From positions 104,446,513 to 104,510,512 of the forward strand of contig CM051521.1 in the NCBI GenBank assembly GCA_028015205.1: a stretch of DNA of 64,000 bases, read 5' to 3'. Of this stretch, positions 1 to 12,412 are shown piece after piece. The DNA is from Mytilisepta virgata (taxonomy: Eukaryota; Mollusca; Bivalvia; Mytilida; Mytilidae). Within the stretch, counting starts at the first letter, position 1, and every line of letters begins with the position of its first letter. A model generated the notes under the pieces. That model had not been told where the DNA came from, did no database searches, and was given only the letters and a program-made list of their open reading frames with translations. The translations under genes were made by a program, and so were the position numbers.

Positions 1-880
1 CAACGACCCCCATACGTCATTATCAGGGTATCATCCTTGAAAGGCACTTTAAAACAGTTATATTTTTTTCACAAAAAGGTTAACCAATTTATATTCTGAA
101 AATTAGTTAATAGCAGTCTACTAATGAACCAAGCTCCGTATTTGTCGCAAAGTTAAAGGTCATTAATCTTGTTTAAATATAACTGTTTCTGTTATAATAG
201 CTCTCAGAAGAATTATGGATAGTCTTTTGTGTATTGTATTGCTGTGAAACACGTTTTAAAAGCTTTTTTTTTTTATAAATATGCGTCAAGAAAATAAATG
301 CGCATAAGTGCTTGTTTTCAAAACGAAATAAATTATCTGATTCCCCGCAGAAACTCAAAGGTAAGAGAAATCTACTTAAATTGTATTCAGTTTTTACTTT
401 CTCGGTAATTTCCTAGTATTTTAAACGTTTTAAAGTGTAACGACCTTTTTTATCGGAGGTTTATTATCTCCGAAGAGTATATACCTAGTTGCTATGAAAG
501 ACAAATTGAGAAGGGAATAATTTAACAACCACTACTAGTATGCTTAAGCAACTGATCTCTTTAATGCAATAATAACACAAGAAAACAAAATATATTGTAA
601 CACTTTTCGACATTGTAGACACATTCAAACAAGATACAGCTAACTAATGTGGACATACAGTAATACCTTGAAATATTCTTATCGATACACACTATTTTGT
701 CACTAAAAACCTGACTTAATTATATAGACTCGCGGTAATAGATATTAAGGGCATTTTCCCACTGGGCCCAACGGTTAACCCATATATTAACTTAACGCAC
801 AACATATGTGAAACGGTGTACTCAGACCATGCTGAGTATTGTGGATTAACCTAATTTCAGTGTGAACGTGATATAGATAG
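1..880. other. no gene or structured element seen
   Basis: AT-rich sequence with frequent stops in all frames. I see no coding-like stretch, RNA gene or clear repeat here. Confidence 0.5.
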
Positions 881-881
881 A

Positions 882-1030
882 CTTTTAACCCCCACCACTT
901 AGTATCTGTACCAAGTCAGACTATCCTGACCCTCTGTTATGTTTATGTTTTTTTATATTTTGTCTTGGGTTCTGTCTATTGGGTGACATTGATTAGTTGA
1001 CCTTTCCTGTTATCAATTTGTTGTTTATTC
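882..1030 (+). repeat. dispersed repeat family A, fragment
   Basis: It shares an ordered series of words (CCACCACTT, AAGTCAGACTATCCTGAC, GTGTTTATG-like, TTGACCTTTCCTGTTATC) with copies near 10350, 16410, 41265 and 46400. It has no coding capacity. Ends are approximate. Confidence 0.6.
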
Positions 1031-2590
1031 TCATTTACCAGAGTTAATCCCGATAAGGTTTTGTAGTGTGAACGGGCAATATGAAAATAAACATCGGATT
1101 TCAGATTAATGCAGAAAAAACTAGCCCCTAATTGTTATATACTACACAAAGACAGTTTGTAGCGCGATATTTTTAAAATAAGGCTGTCGCGTTAGTAGCT
1201 CATGTGAATCATCCTCAATCCCGCCTTCATATTCACATTTCACGTAATCCATATCAGCTGTACATAAAAATAATAGTATGACTTCGGTTCTAAGTTGAGG
1301 AACCTCAAATGTAAATCAGCAAATTGCTGTTGAGCATGTCCATTTAAACTTCGTGGTTTGCTGTGACCCAAGAAAACCACGAAAATTGGTACAGCACGAA
1401 TAAAAATGAATTCACATTTCTTGGTGGCCTTTTTGTTGTCTTTTGTTACCACAGAGAATATATATATATGTTCCTATATACACAATTGGTGCATCAAATT
1501 TGTTGACGTCTTTGAATTACTATTTTCGTTGCAGGTGGATTGTTTACCTCTGAAGCATTAACTTCAGCTGGGCTATATGATCCGAGTACAGTCACCAGAT
1601 CAGTAGTTTTTTTAATTCTCAACACACGATCTAAGATTTTCTTCTTCTCTTCTTAACATAATACATGTTCTTAAAGGTAAGAATTTAATTAAAGCAATTA
1701 GTAAGACCGATGTTTGATTAGTGGTTTGGGACTGTACACATGTTACAGTTCTTAAAGCAGTAAATAACCAGAATACATGTGAAATATCTTTTTGATTGCC
1801 ATGCAGATCATTCTGCTTTTTCATCATGATTGTAGTTACGAGATTTAACAGACCCCGTACACCACTGTATTAAAATCAAGAAGCTTGAGCTTGAGATTGC
1901 TTTTAATTTTCGCTGAAGATAAAGGCTGTAGGCTAGACCAAATTCAATTCCCGAAGAGGTCATGTAGACATTATCTGCAACGGGAAAACCTATACAATAG
2001 GTAATAACAGTTTAATCTAAATCTTTTTCCTCCAATTGTTAAATATCAATTTCTCTGCCGAAAGAATTATCACTCGAAAGTAGAAAAATGACCACAACCG
2101 GTTTTGAAAGAAAGCTGTAAATATTTTATGAATCTAGACAAACATCGGTCTTATCTTGGTGTTGAATAGCCTTAAGCAAGCTAATATACATCAAAATTCC
2201 TTCCCACATTGTCTGCCTTTCGATTTCATTTCTTGATTTAATTTTGGATTGTCAGTCTGACAGTATGACATAATCTCTTCACGAATGATTATATGTTAAG
2301 GGAATGAAGTTTCTAGGCATGTTTAATGACTTGACAAAAAGATTAAATTAAATTTTAAAACGTTTTAATCAAGCTTGACGAATGCCAATCTTCTTGTTAT
2401 TCCTTGCATAGCAATGCACAGTGAACTATCGGAATAGCAACTATTATCAAAGACAATAAACGGATATATCAATTTTTACCTTAAATCTTTTCGTTTTAAT
2501 TTTTTTCCATATCAGATTAAAGTGATAGTTAGGAAATATCTTCTATGTATATTCTAAACATTTACAAATACCCAAGACTATAATAATCCG
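1031..2590. other. intergenic, nothing recognised
   Basis: Two minus-strand open frames of about 70 codons (1240-1452 and 1612-1827) have low-complexity, unrecognisable products and no splice or codon support. I treat them as chance. Confidence 0.45.
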
Positions 2591-2600
2591 TAACAACACA

Positions 2601-2860
2601 TGATTACCAACAAGATAAGGGCCGCTTAGTAGAACTGAAAATTAGAGTGGATGGTAAATAATTTAGATAGTAGGGTAAGAATTTGCTGGTTTTAACTGTA
2701 AAACTAGCTAAGGCTCTTATAGCTGCAGGTCGGATTCGGTCTCTCTACTAAACGAAAACATCTGAAATAACACTTCAATAAAGAGTTTAATGCTATTTCG
2801 TCATAGAGTTCAATAGAAATCGGCAGTATTCGTGAGAGGTCAGTATGAATTTAAAGTCTT
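2601..2860 (+). repeat. dispersed repeat family A2, fragment
   Basis: It begins TGATTACCAACAAG and continues with an AACTGTAAAACTAGCTAAG-type core and a GAGTTCAATA tail. The same order recurs near 26221 and 41515, and in reverse near 46265-46398. In the 41 kb and 46 kb copies it abuts family A, so A and A2 are parts of one composite element. Confidence 0.6.
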
Positions 2861-2879
2861 CAAGCTATTGGGAGAAATG

Positions 2880-3001
2880 CAATATTTTTTATTCAAAAGG
2901 TATAATTTGTCATTTAAATGAAATATTTTTATTCAAATGATATAATTTGTCATTTAAATGCAATATTTTTTATTTAATCGGTATATTTCTGCATTTAAAT
3001 G
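2880..3001 (+). repeat. left array of 41-bp repeats
   Basis: Units at 2880-2920, 2921-2960 and 2961-3001 each end in CATTTAAATG. It stops within six bases of the 28S edge. Confidence 0.85.
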
Positions 3002-3006
3002 AAATA

Positions 3007-3265
3007 TGAGGTCGGAGATGGAGATTTTCTCTCCCTCCCCCGTTAGTAGTCGGGTCTCCGGACATTTCCGCCAGGCAACGCCGGCTCCGTGCACCAGAAC
3101 ACTGGGAGGAAGACGCGTCGACAAAACAGGCAATTGACGACAGGTATGCGTCCCTCCGGCACGGAACCGGGTCGAAAAGGAGACACCGATCTGTATTTGA
3201 GGCGAGTACGGTCGCTTCGACGGTCCAAGGCGCAAAGACACAGGCAACTTTGCGATTGATGTTCA
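3007..3265 (-). other. ITS2 with the first bases of 28S
   Basis: Read on the minus strand, this GC-rich stretch follows the 5.8S and ends CGACCTCA (3014-3007), which matches the conserved first nucleotides of large-subunit rRNA. The rRNA homology then stops abruptly and the AT-rich repeat begins. It is therefore a complete or nearly complete ITS2 with a breakpoint a few bases into 28S. Open frames here are artefacts of GC content. Confidence 0.8.
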
Positions 3266-3420
3266 ACCAACCCTCAGACAGGCGTGGCCTCGGGAGTGAC
3301 CCAAAGCCGCAATGTGCGTTCAAGATATCGATGTTCAAGTGTCCTACAATTCACATTAATTCACGTAGCTGGCTGCGCTCTTCATCGACACACGAGCCGA
3401 GTGATCCACCGCCTAGAGTA
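3266..3420 (-). rRNA. 5.8S rRNA, degenerate copy
   Basis: The minus strand carries the signature blocks of metazoan 5.8S in order: GCGGTGGATCACTCGGCTCG, GTCGATGAAG, GTGAATTAATGTGAATTG, GAACATCGA, TCTTGAACGCACATTGCGGC, and the closing helix GTCACTCCCGAGGCC. Against the usual metazoan sequence, as I know it, there are several C-to-T or G-to-A changes and a one-base loss in the block before GAACATCGA. It lies in a truncated cassette with no 18S and almost no 28S. It is very probably a dead fragment rather than part of a functional rDNA array. Confidence 0.92.
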
Positions 3421-3740
3421 GTTTCTTTCTCATGTATGCGGCCGGGTCTCGTCGCTGGCAACAGAGACGACGAACTGGCCTGGAGGGTAAAGACAGGATC
3501 GGTACCCCTCTCCACCATCGAGTGATTTTCTTCGTGTGTTCGAAAGGAAAAAAAAACAGTTTTTCGTCACTCCGACACGCGGGCGAGAAGGGCGCTTTTA
3601 AAGCTCGAGGGCTAAACTTCTGCCAAAATACGTGCCGCAGCGATAGGAAAAACGAAAGGAAAGATAATAAGAATGCAGCGTCCGGGGCGCGAGGCTACAT
3701 TAAAACCGTCCTGGTTACCCCAGACGTTCAGGCATATTTG
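3421..3740 (-). other. partial ITS1
   Basis: GC-rich sequence directly upstream of the 5.8S on the minus strand, hence ITS1 by position. The conserved 18S 3' end (GGAAGGATCATTA) is absent, so the cassette is truncated within ITS1. Confidence 0.7.
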
Positions 3741-3823
3741 ACCTTGTGACGTCAAACAATTTCCCATAATGCAATTATTGCATATAAATAAAAAACTACT
3801 ATTCATTGCGAATTAAAGTTAAA

Positions 3824-4105
3824 ACGACAAATATACCAATTGAATAAAAAATATTGCATTAAAGTGACAAGTTATACGAATTGAATAAAAAATATTGCAT
3901 TTGAATGACAAATTATACCATTTGAATAAAAAATTTGCATTTAATTGAAAAAATTACCATTTAAATAAAAAAATATTGCATTTAAATGAAGAAATATACC
4001 AATTAAATAAAAAATATTGCATTTAAATGAAAATATCAAATTTTTGCAAAAAATACCATGCCATAATATTGCATTTAAATGAAAAATATCAAATTTTTGC
4101 AACCA
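3824..4105 (-). repeat. right array of 41-bp repeats, inverted
   Basis: Inverted copies of the left-array unit. The outer end also holds a tandem pair of about 53 bp (about 4019-4105) sharing GCATTTAAATGAAAA and ATATCAAATTTTTGCAA. Confidence 0.85.
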
Positions 4106-7100
4106 AAACCATGCCATAGCCCAGAGCAAATTCGTTCAAAACGTACAAGCTGTGATATGTACATTCCAGATGATATGTTTTTTTCAATCAGAACATCAAT
4201 CATTCGATGACACTTATTTTACTAAATATTCATTTCTATTTAGTTCTCATTAAGAAAGTAGTGGGAAACAAAATTATTAACCCAAAATGTGGAACAGATG
4301 ATCCAAGAACATGTATAACATAATCAAAACAGTAAAGCAAAAGGTTTACTGAAATGTATTTTAAATTAGTTTTCAAGAACTTATAAATTACACTCTGGCA
4401 AAACGAAGGTCATGTGTATTTTATGGCCTTACCAGTTTTAAATTTTATATAAATTGAGAATTGCAATTAATGTTGGCAAAGTTTTCCTGAGATGTTTATG
4501 CAAAAACAACTTTATGCATGTATAATGTCATGAGATTTTTTTATTATCATAACTGGTTTCATTTTTAATACGTTTTCTCATCAAGAAAATAAAATAATTT
4601 ATTTAATTTCAGTGTTACACGTATGCATCGTGAAACATATTCCGGTACAACATTTTTCATACGATATTGGCAGTTGAAAATCAATTTAAGCTAAAAATCT
4701 TTCCTTTCATAATATTAAAATGAACATGTTTCCTTTTCCCGTTCTTTGAAATACTTAAAATCAAATCATTAACAATAATCTGATTATGAGAATACATACT
4801 ACATGAACTATAATCTTACATCAAAGACAACATATTTTATTATCCCTTGAAATTCAAAATTAAAGGTAATACTACATGTTCACATCAATAGAAGATTTAT
4901 CAGTCTTTTAACAGGAAGTAATGACGTCAAGCACTTAATTCATTTTTTAGTACAATAAGAAACCTTATGCTATAGCTTCATAATGGTTGTAAAAAATTAT
5001 GACAAAAAAAGTCGAAAGACTTTTTCATTGATATTTTTTTATCAATTAAAGTGTTCATAGTTCACCGATATTTTTTTTTATCAAAGTGTCCATAGTTCAC
5101 CCTATTTTGTTAATACCTGACAAAATTTTTCATTGAAATTTTGTTTTGTAATAGTACCTTCACTGACATACCATATTGCATGATTACATTTTGTACATGT
5201 AACAGGCATATGTCACTGTATATCATATAATTAGAGTAAAATACATACATTTTCAATATGCATTATACATTCTTTTGAAACACCTGTATCACCTACCCTA
5301 TATTGCACCTCTTAACTATAGCATACCCTATATAACACCCCCATTCGGAACACACTTTATCAAATGCTATATCATCCTGGACAAATATCACACCTCATGT
5401 GATATTGGTTACTCGGGTTGATATAGCATGTGATATAGGTTTGGCCATGTATTATTCTCCATATATCGTATTGCATGAAATATACAACTTTCAGTGAATT
5501 CCGTCTGTAAAAGTTCTGATTCATGCATATAACTGTGTGGAAAGACTTGTCACGTTAGACTATTGAACAGATCCATTAACTCTGAAGTCTCAAGTTGGAA
5601 CTTATCAACAGATATATTTCAGATATGTCCACACGCCCGTGTAAAAGACTTTTTCAACATTTCAATTAACTTCGTACTGTAAATTAAATTTTACTTGCCT
5701 TTCTAATAGTATGGAGATGTCTTAATTTATATCGATTATAAAAAAGACATTATTGTATCTATATCTTCAGAGAATCATCTCATGAATATGTACCTCGGGG
5801 AAAAATATCGCAATTTTATCCCTTATCGAAAATATTAATGTCCACTCGTTGGATTCGCTAAATCAGCTATCTTGCAAGATTGAAAAGCGATAAACCATTA
5901 GCACTCGACGTGAAATCTACAGAGTTAAGTGTATAAATTAGTCATTCTGATAATAGGTTTGTCGACTTAATTTCTCAGACCATTTTATCGGGCTTTAATT
6001 TTCAAAATCATACAGATTTTTACTGACATATTCTAGTGAATAAATATTAGCTAGAAATCCTTGAAATAAAACTATACACATAGTAATGCTAAACAATACA
6101 CAATGAATTTATGATACATATAATTAACATCAAAAGTATCCTTCAAAATGGTTATCGCGATGAATTGTCCTTCAAAATCTATATCGCGCTGAAGTGCCCT
6201 TCACCAGCGCCCATTCATTTTCATTTTCAAGCTGGAGCACTGGTAATATTGAAAATATTGCACTAATATTTTTTAAAAGAGGCGCTACTAAATAACGTAT
6301 ATTTATCTCATGAATAACATGCAATAAAATACAAGAATGTATGGATTTTTTTTATGAATTACGTCAGTATAACGAATACTACTATATGTTTTATTATGCT
6401 TCATTAATGCATATTCGTGTAATGTGTTCAACTATTGCATGAGTTAGTTTCTAACGTAAATTAACCCAAAATCCGTCTTTTTCAGTATTATCTCAACTAG
6501 CTTGGTGATTCAGCATAATATTTTGAAAAGTATTGCGTCATTCAACAATGCCGTTATTCAACTAAATACAGTACATATGGACATCAATAAACCACATTCA
6601 AATTGTTTTAAAAATCGCTTACGACTGGCGGAATCTGCTTTAGCACCAAAATTAACAGTATATGACTGTATATTGCAACATTTATGATAAATAAATATAA
6701 AATTGAAAATATGTTCTCGTTAGATGTTTTAAGCTATATTAGTTTTCTGTCATTAAAACATACAAATGTAAGTTTAAACGTGCTACTAGTTGAGAAGATT
6801 TGTCAGATTGTTTGAGATTCCTTTGGCGTACTTTATCGTATTGGTTTTGCCCGTGGGACATCAGAACACACTATAATTCTGGGAAAATTGTACACTCTCG
6901 TCCAGTATCGTCTCGTATGAAATTTCTTCCACTTTCACATTTATTTTCTATTAAATAAACGTGATCGCTTCTATTTTGTACCATTTGATATGAAATATAC
7001 ACAACACATTGTAAAATTATTGACATATTCGTTAAGTGCAACAGGTATATCTATTTTCTGTGGTCTACTTTTATTTTTAATGTTTCAAATATAATCGATT

Positions 7101-7180
7101 AGGATTATGGGAAAAATATCTATGCATTTGATACGTATGGAAAATACATGAAAATCTGTTCAAGTTCACTTCATTGTTTT
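4106..7180. other. intergenic, AT-rich
   Basis: No gene is recognised. There is a small tandem duplication of about 50 bp at 5035-5105 (GTGTTCATAGTTCACC and GTGTCCATAGTTCACC) and a short repeated motif with TATCGCG at 6150-6200. The open frame at 6502-6687 has no support. Confidence 0.4.
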
Positions 7181-7181
7181 T

Positions 7182-8327
7182 ATACGCCCGTCAAAATTTT
7201 GACGGGACAGATTATGGTATACAACTGTCCGGTGTCGGCCTGTCTGTCTGTCCGGCGTCCGCCTGTCCGTCTGTCCGTCGTAAACTTGTCGCACCGTAAC
7301 TTGAGAACAACTTATCCAAATTTCATGAAACTTAACATAGTTGTTTCTTATGATGGTCAAACGATCTGTATACTTTCTGGTAAAAATAAGATTAAATCTT
7401 TTTGAGTTACGGGACTTTGTAACTAAACAAGGGGTGTGCTTTTTTCACATGTCGCGGCGTATCTCAAAAACGATTTATGATTATTGATTAAAACTTTACA
7501 CACTTCTTAGTTATATTAATCTAGAGATCTGTATACTTTTTGGTGATAATTCAAAATTTTATTTTAGAGTTATTGAGTTTTTTGTAAAAAAAAGGGGGGG
7601 GGGGGTGGGTTTTCACATGTCGTTCCGTATCTCAGAAACTATTTATGATTATTGCATAAAACTTCACACACTTGTTAGTTATATTAATCTGAAGATCTGT
7701 ATACTTTTTCGTGATGATTCTTTTATATACATAGAAAGTTGACAGATTTTCGCTTTGTTATCTACAGGTAATATTAATTAAAGATTGCCTTCAGGGCTAT
7801 TCCATCAAAAAATGTATGGAGGGGTTGTAAGAAACTTTACATGTTTATTTATGCATGAGAGGAATTCAGGAGGTGCATTAATCCTTAAAAGAAATATGTA
7901 TTGCTGGTTGGGTCACAAAAAACTGCCTTCCAACCCTCCCATCATATATTTATTGATGGAATAGCCCTTAGAAAGAACCAATACGGGGAATTTATTTTAG
8001 AGAAACATTATACCAAGAACACTGAAACATATTGTAACAAATTTTGTTTCTTTTATTAACTTTCTGTTTTAATGGAAATTTTCAATTTATGTATTGACAT
8101 GCAAAATTTTCGTTGCTAAAATCTTTGCTCCCTGAATCAGAATTATTGCTTCAATTTGGTATCATATAAAACATGTTGTGAGCAATTTTTTTTCTGTCTC
8201 TTATATAAACTTCCTATTGAGCAGGAATAAGGAATGAGTCAGGATATACTTAGCATGACTTCCTGTACAACCCCCGTGTTATCCCAAAAACATTTATTAT
8301 GTTTTTTTCATTAGACGACGGGCGTAT
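7182..8327 (+). mobile_element. non-autonomous element with ATACGCCCGTC inverted ends
   Basis: The left end ATACGCCCGTC (7182-7192) is matched by GACGGGCGTAT (8317-8327). Inside lie pyrimidine-rich CTGTCCG repeats and about three loosely related units carrying 'CTGTATACTTT' and 'CGTATCTC'. A related right end recurs at 32836-32846. No transposase frame is present. The open frames at its left end are simple-repeat artefacts. Confidence 0.65.
7793..7968. mobile_element. 176-bp hairpin MITE nested in the 7.2-8.3 kb element
   Basis: AGGGCTATTCCATCA at the left edge is the exact reverse complement of TGATGGAATAGCCCT at the right edge. The inverted match continues imperfectly for about 35 bp through GGAGGGGTTG / CCAACCCTCC. 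It has no coding capacity and interrupts the host element, so it inserted later. Confidence 0.75.
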
Positions 8328-8866
8328 CATGCGCTTGTGGCGCAGCTGTTTATTATATAGTTTGTCTAATACAGATATCGCTTTATTTCATTATAAGAAA
8401 AAATGTATTTTTTTTATATTTTTACTTTAGAAACGTTATATTGATTTTATAATTAGTACTGTAAAACATGTTGTTTTGAGATGAATTTCGTTGATGTCTT
8501 AAAATTAACAATATGGTTCAGCTACCACAAAAAGTTAGATTCGAACGAAATGTAATATGTTGTACAATTATACTTAATAACATTTTTCTCTCGCCAATTA
8601 TTCTCACTGAATAAACAATTTTTTAAAATGTTTGACGTTGGTGGATTGAAATTACTTAATGATCAAAATGTTTTCTTATTCATCAGCCTTTAATTTCATT
8701 TGAATTACATTGACTATGAATTTTAGTTATGTAATACAATAAGGATCCTCCCACAGATGCCCTAGATAATGTTTCAGAACAATTTGGCGCATTGTTTCGA
8801 AATTTGAAAAAAATCGGCCCGTCCTCAAATCTCCCAGAAGTAGTTTATAAGGATAACTGTTATGTT

Positions 8867-8961
8867 AAAGTGTAAATATACATGTATACAAAAAACATAA
8901 AATATTTCTCACTAAAACCTTTTTCTCTAATGATTTTTACCCCCAAATATGATAAATCGAT
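8867..8961 (+). repeat. 95-bp direct repeat, copy 1
   Basis: Identical base for base, by my reading, to 12413-12507. It starts AAAGTGTAAATATACATG and ends CCCAAATATGATAAATCGAT. Flanks differ on both sides. Confidence 0.9.
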
Positions 8962-10345
8962 AGTTCGCCTTTTAACAGGTTGTTCAGTTAATGTCACCGC
9001 CTTACATTGACCTTTATTTACTACCTACGATTCTTTACACAAATCAAGAATGTTTCATAGAAGGTTTGAGTTAATTTGGTTAGGGGGTATCTTCTGGGTT
9101 AACTGGAAACTTTTCAGTAATTTTTTCCAATTCTCAAGTTTCTCAAAATATCCAAAAAGGAATTTTAAGTTTTCAACAAAAAGATAGGGAATGGTTTTGT
9201 CTAAAATGAAAGTATTAAATCTATGTTGACCTCTAGGACATATCGTATTGTTAGACGGACACAATTGTAGTAAAGGCGCGAATTTTTCAGAAATCGTCGG
9301 ATCGCATTTATCGGTTTGCTTGTTCAATAACTACAATTTATCGGCAGCTTTTTGTCAGTTTGGCGTTATAATTCAGTCATGCAAGGACTGTAACTAGTCT
9401 GATTGAATTGTTGCATAGAAAGTAGAAGCTTTGAAAGTTTCAGTTTAGAAAACACTCTATTTTCACAATATATTACATCGGTACTTACAGGATAATTTAT
9501 TGTAGTTTTCTTATAACAGTGACAAAATAACGAGTAAATGATAGAAATCACAAAGCGAACAATTCTATTTCTACTTTCTTGATGAGAGATAGAAGATACA
9601 CGTGAAATACATGGACATATATTTTAAATACAAAATGTTTAAACCGAATGTCTTCAGTATTCGCACTTTATATTTGTACAACTTCAAGATAAAGAACAGC
9701 AACATTACGGTTTGTTTCTGTACTGCTGTTTCCCTTGAATTCGCTACAAGTACATGTAAGTAAACTATAAACGATGGAAAACTTTGAAAATACTGGAATA
9801 TATTGCGACCCATAGAGGCTATTAACTTAGAACACTGTTGGACATTGTAAAATAGCACAAATTATTTTTAGACTCACTATGTTAAGTGAAAAAAAAAAAA
9901 ACATGATACAGAAGAATTTTAACTTTTTATTATTGTTTCTGCATGATATGAACATATGTTAATAAACACGAATCTTTTCCATTAATAACTGAAACAGTCC
10001 TTATATTTTTGCTTTCTCTAATTATTCTATAGTAATTTACTTGCACTATTTGTCTCGACAGCAGTGTCCAAGACAAAATATTGGAAAACTCGGAAAATTC
10101 CCAAAATAATGTACATTGTATAACAGTTATCCAAATACCAAACCAAATGACGAAAGCTAAAACTCCTAAGTTCAATGAAATATACCAATTTATGACAGTA
10201 AAATTTGAAATAACGGCTTCTTGTTGATATCAAAAAATTACAACCTGATACGGCATACCCACGGATACTTGGGCAACAAGAAAGGCACCAATTCTGTTGT
10301 GACGGTTTATCATTCAACGATACCAATTTTGATTCAGTGAATGTG
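8962..10345. other. intergenic, nothing recognised
   Basis: Minus-strand open frames of 60-99 codons (9055-10326) are AT-driven, overlap one another in different frames and show no domain or splice context. Confidence 0.4.
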
Positions 10346-10350
10346 TGCCT

Positions 10351-10600
10351 GTTTTATACACCAAAGTGTCAGGATAGCTAAGGGGGAAGTTTTATAACCA
10401 TAAAACCGGTTTAACTCCACCACTGTTCAGTGTCTGTACTAAGTCAGACTATCCTGACTCACTGTTGTGTTTATGTTTGTGTTTCTTGTTCTTTCATGTT
10501 ATTTTTGGCCGAGGTTCTATCTGTTGGATGGCGTTAATTGATTGGTATGTCATTGTTGACCTTTCCGTTATCCATTTGGTTGTTTATACACTAAAAATAA
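10351..10600 (+). repeat. dispersed repeat family A
   Basis: A fuller copy with TATACACCAAAGTGTCAGGATA, CCGGTTTAACTCCACCACT, AAGTCAGACTATCCTGAC and TTGACCTTTCCGTTATCC in order. The 90-codon frame at 10465-10737 lies mostly in it and is not a gene. Confidence 0.7.
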
Positions 10601-11163
10601 GCCTTAGTTCCTTATGTTTAGTACGAACTTGCGTTCATGTATTTCAAATGTCAGTTAATGACAAACGGTCACGTATTTCAAATGTTCAGTTGAGGGTAAA
10701 CATCGGTGCATATAGATATAATATAGGCACAAGCTGATTTGTGTACTTTGATAAACTTCTAGTACACATTCATCAAAAAAAAAAACGAGAGATTTACTTT
10801 GATCTTAATAAATTGCAGGAATACTTATTTTCAAAGTACGTTAAGTAATAATTCTTTATGAATACATTAACTTCAAACGTATGGAAATTAAGAAATTAAT
10901 ACTACTGGTTTTAACAATTATTGGAAAAGATTAATATGATAGTAATGTAGTTAAATATTTGTTTATGCTGCATATTACCAGCATGAGATGAATAGAAAGT
11001 TTCCTTTAAATTTGTGACTTTGACATTAGAGCTGTTATTGCTTGTTTAGCATTTATTCCATTTACTTGTTGTCGAACTTATTTTTCGTGCGATAATTTAT
11101 TTTGACATTTGTCGTCTTATTGAGAATATTTCTTTTAAACCACCCTAGGTCATTTGGGCGTGT

Positions 11164-11245
11164 TAGAAAGTTAAGTCAAGAAATACCAACGGGATATTGG
11201 AAGGAAAGAAAAATCGTAACAACTGACACACTCTGGAGAAGAACG
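11164..11245 (-). repeat. dispersed repeat family B, end fragment
   Basis: AAGTCAAGAAATACCAA, then GGGATAT, AACAACTGACA and CTGGAGAA, matching the start of the copy at 62058 and the reverse of the copy ending at 30175. Confidence 0.6.
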
Positions 11246-12412
11246 AATTGACGTTCTTATCCTTAGGCATTACCGACTAACTATATGAAAGAATACATAA
11301 ACTGCTGACTTTGTCATGTTTTATGTTCTCATAGAAGACAACGTATATTAAATTTTTCATTTCCGCCGACAACTTATAATGTATTCTTAAAGCAAGTAAT
11401 ACTATTTTGCCTCGGTCTCCGTTAGTACAACTTTTTAAATATTTTTCTTTACCTCGGTTACTTGATCGAAACAAACAAAACGGTGGGTAAAATTATAACA
11501 TTAGGCAAACGACTTGATTAACCGTTAGAGTTTTTATTGTTATTTTATTCGTTTTAGATGTTATCTTTATTAAGTATATTGGTACGTTTTGAAAGACTTT
11601 CTTTTGACCCCCCCCCCCCTTTCCCGAATGATGGTTAAGTATTCTGAGTACGATATTTTAACGTTTTTCTGTATTTAGGTCCGTCTAGGATTTTGTAAGG
11701 TCAACGATAATTTTCGGTTTTTAAATCAACTGACTGCTGATTAAAGGTAAGTTCAGAAAAGGTATCTCATATACAGAAGAATTCGTATTAAACCATATTT
11801 TGAGCAATACAGAGGGGGTAGTTTTATGTGATGAAATGTACCATTTTCATTTACATGTATATGTTTATAAGATTCTTAATTATTATTTTGCTTAGCATAA
11901 AATAGAAATAAGGACATGCCTTTTAGAATAAAAATTGGACTAATGATTCTGGCTTTTCCTACATGAATTAACTCGTGCTCAGATGGATGCCTCTAAAAAT
12001 ATTTTGTTTTGAACAAGATAGTAGAACATCACAGAATTTTAAAATTCTAATTTAAAGTCACATTCCAGTGTTTAAATACCGTGAGCTTTTAAGAAAAGAA
12101 ATCATAACTGTGGGACAATAAAAGGCTATTTATAATTTAATTAATTGGACATTTACGAACGCTCTGACACTACTCCTACCATAACAGGTGTGGATTGGTT
12201 TTTCCCCATTTATTCTGTCAAAGATGGAACTCGCTTTCCACGCAACTACGCCTATTACTTTTTAATTATCTTCACCAGGGATGATTTACAGCGGGAACTG
12301 GTATTTTTTACTTTAACTAAGTTAGATATAAAAATAACAATCCAAAGATACTAAAATTAGATATAGTAAATTTATACTATGCAGCATTAAAACCGAAACA
12401 TTAGGAAGACCA

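Larger units (their letters stand above)
2880..4105. mobile_element. foldback-like element with inverted 41-bp arrays enclosing rDNA
   Basis: Three tandem units of 40-41 bp (2880-3001) lie left of a GC-rich core. At least five units of the same repeat lie to the right (about 3824-4060) in the opposite orientation, spaced at about 3856, 3897, 3936, 3977 and 4019. The shared unit reads roughly CAATATTTTTTATTCAA, then GGTATAATTTGTCATTTAAATG, on the plus strand at left and on the minus strand at right. The enclosed core is ribosomal spacer DNA plus 5.8S. Inverted arrays around a captured core are the architecture of foldback-type transposons. Whether this unit moved as one piece is inference, because I could not define a target-site duplication. 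Confidence 0.6.

Noticed and set aside
2954..3806. Several open frames of 60-122 codons on both strands
   Set aside because: They lie in ITS/5.8S DNA. GC richness removes stops and the rRNA identity explains the sequence.
7148..7405. Open frames with CLSVRRPPVRLSV-like product on both strands
   Set aside because: Translation of a CTGTCCG simple repeat at the end of a non-autonomous element.
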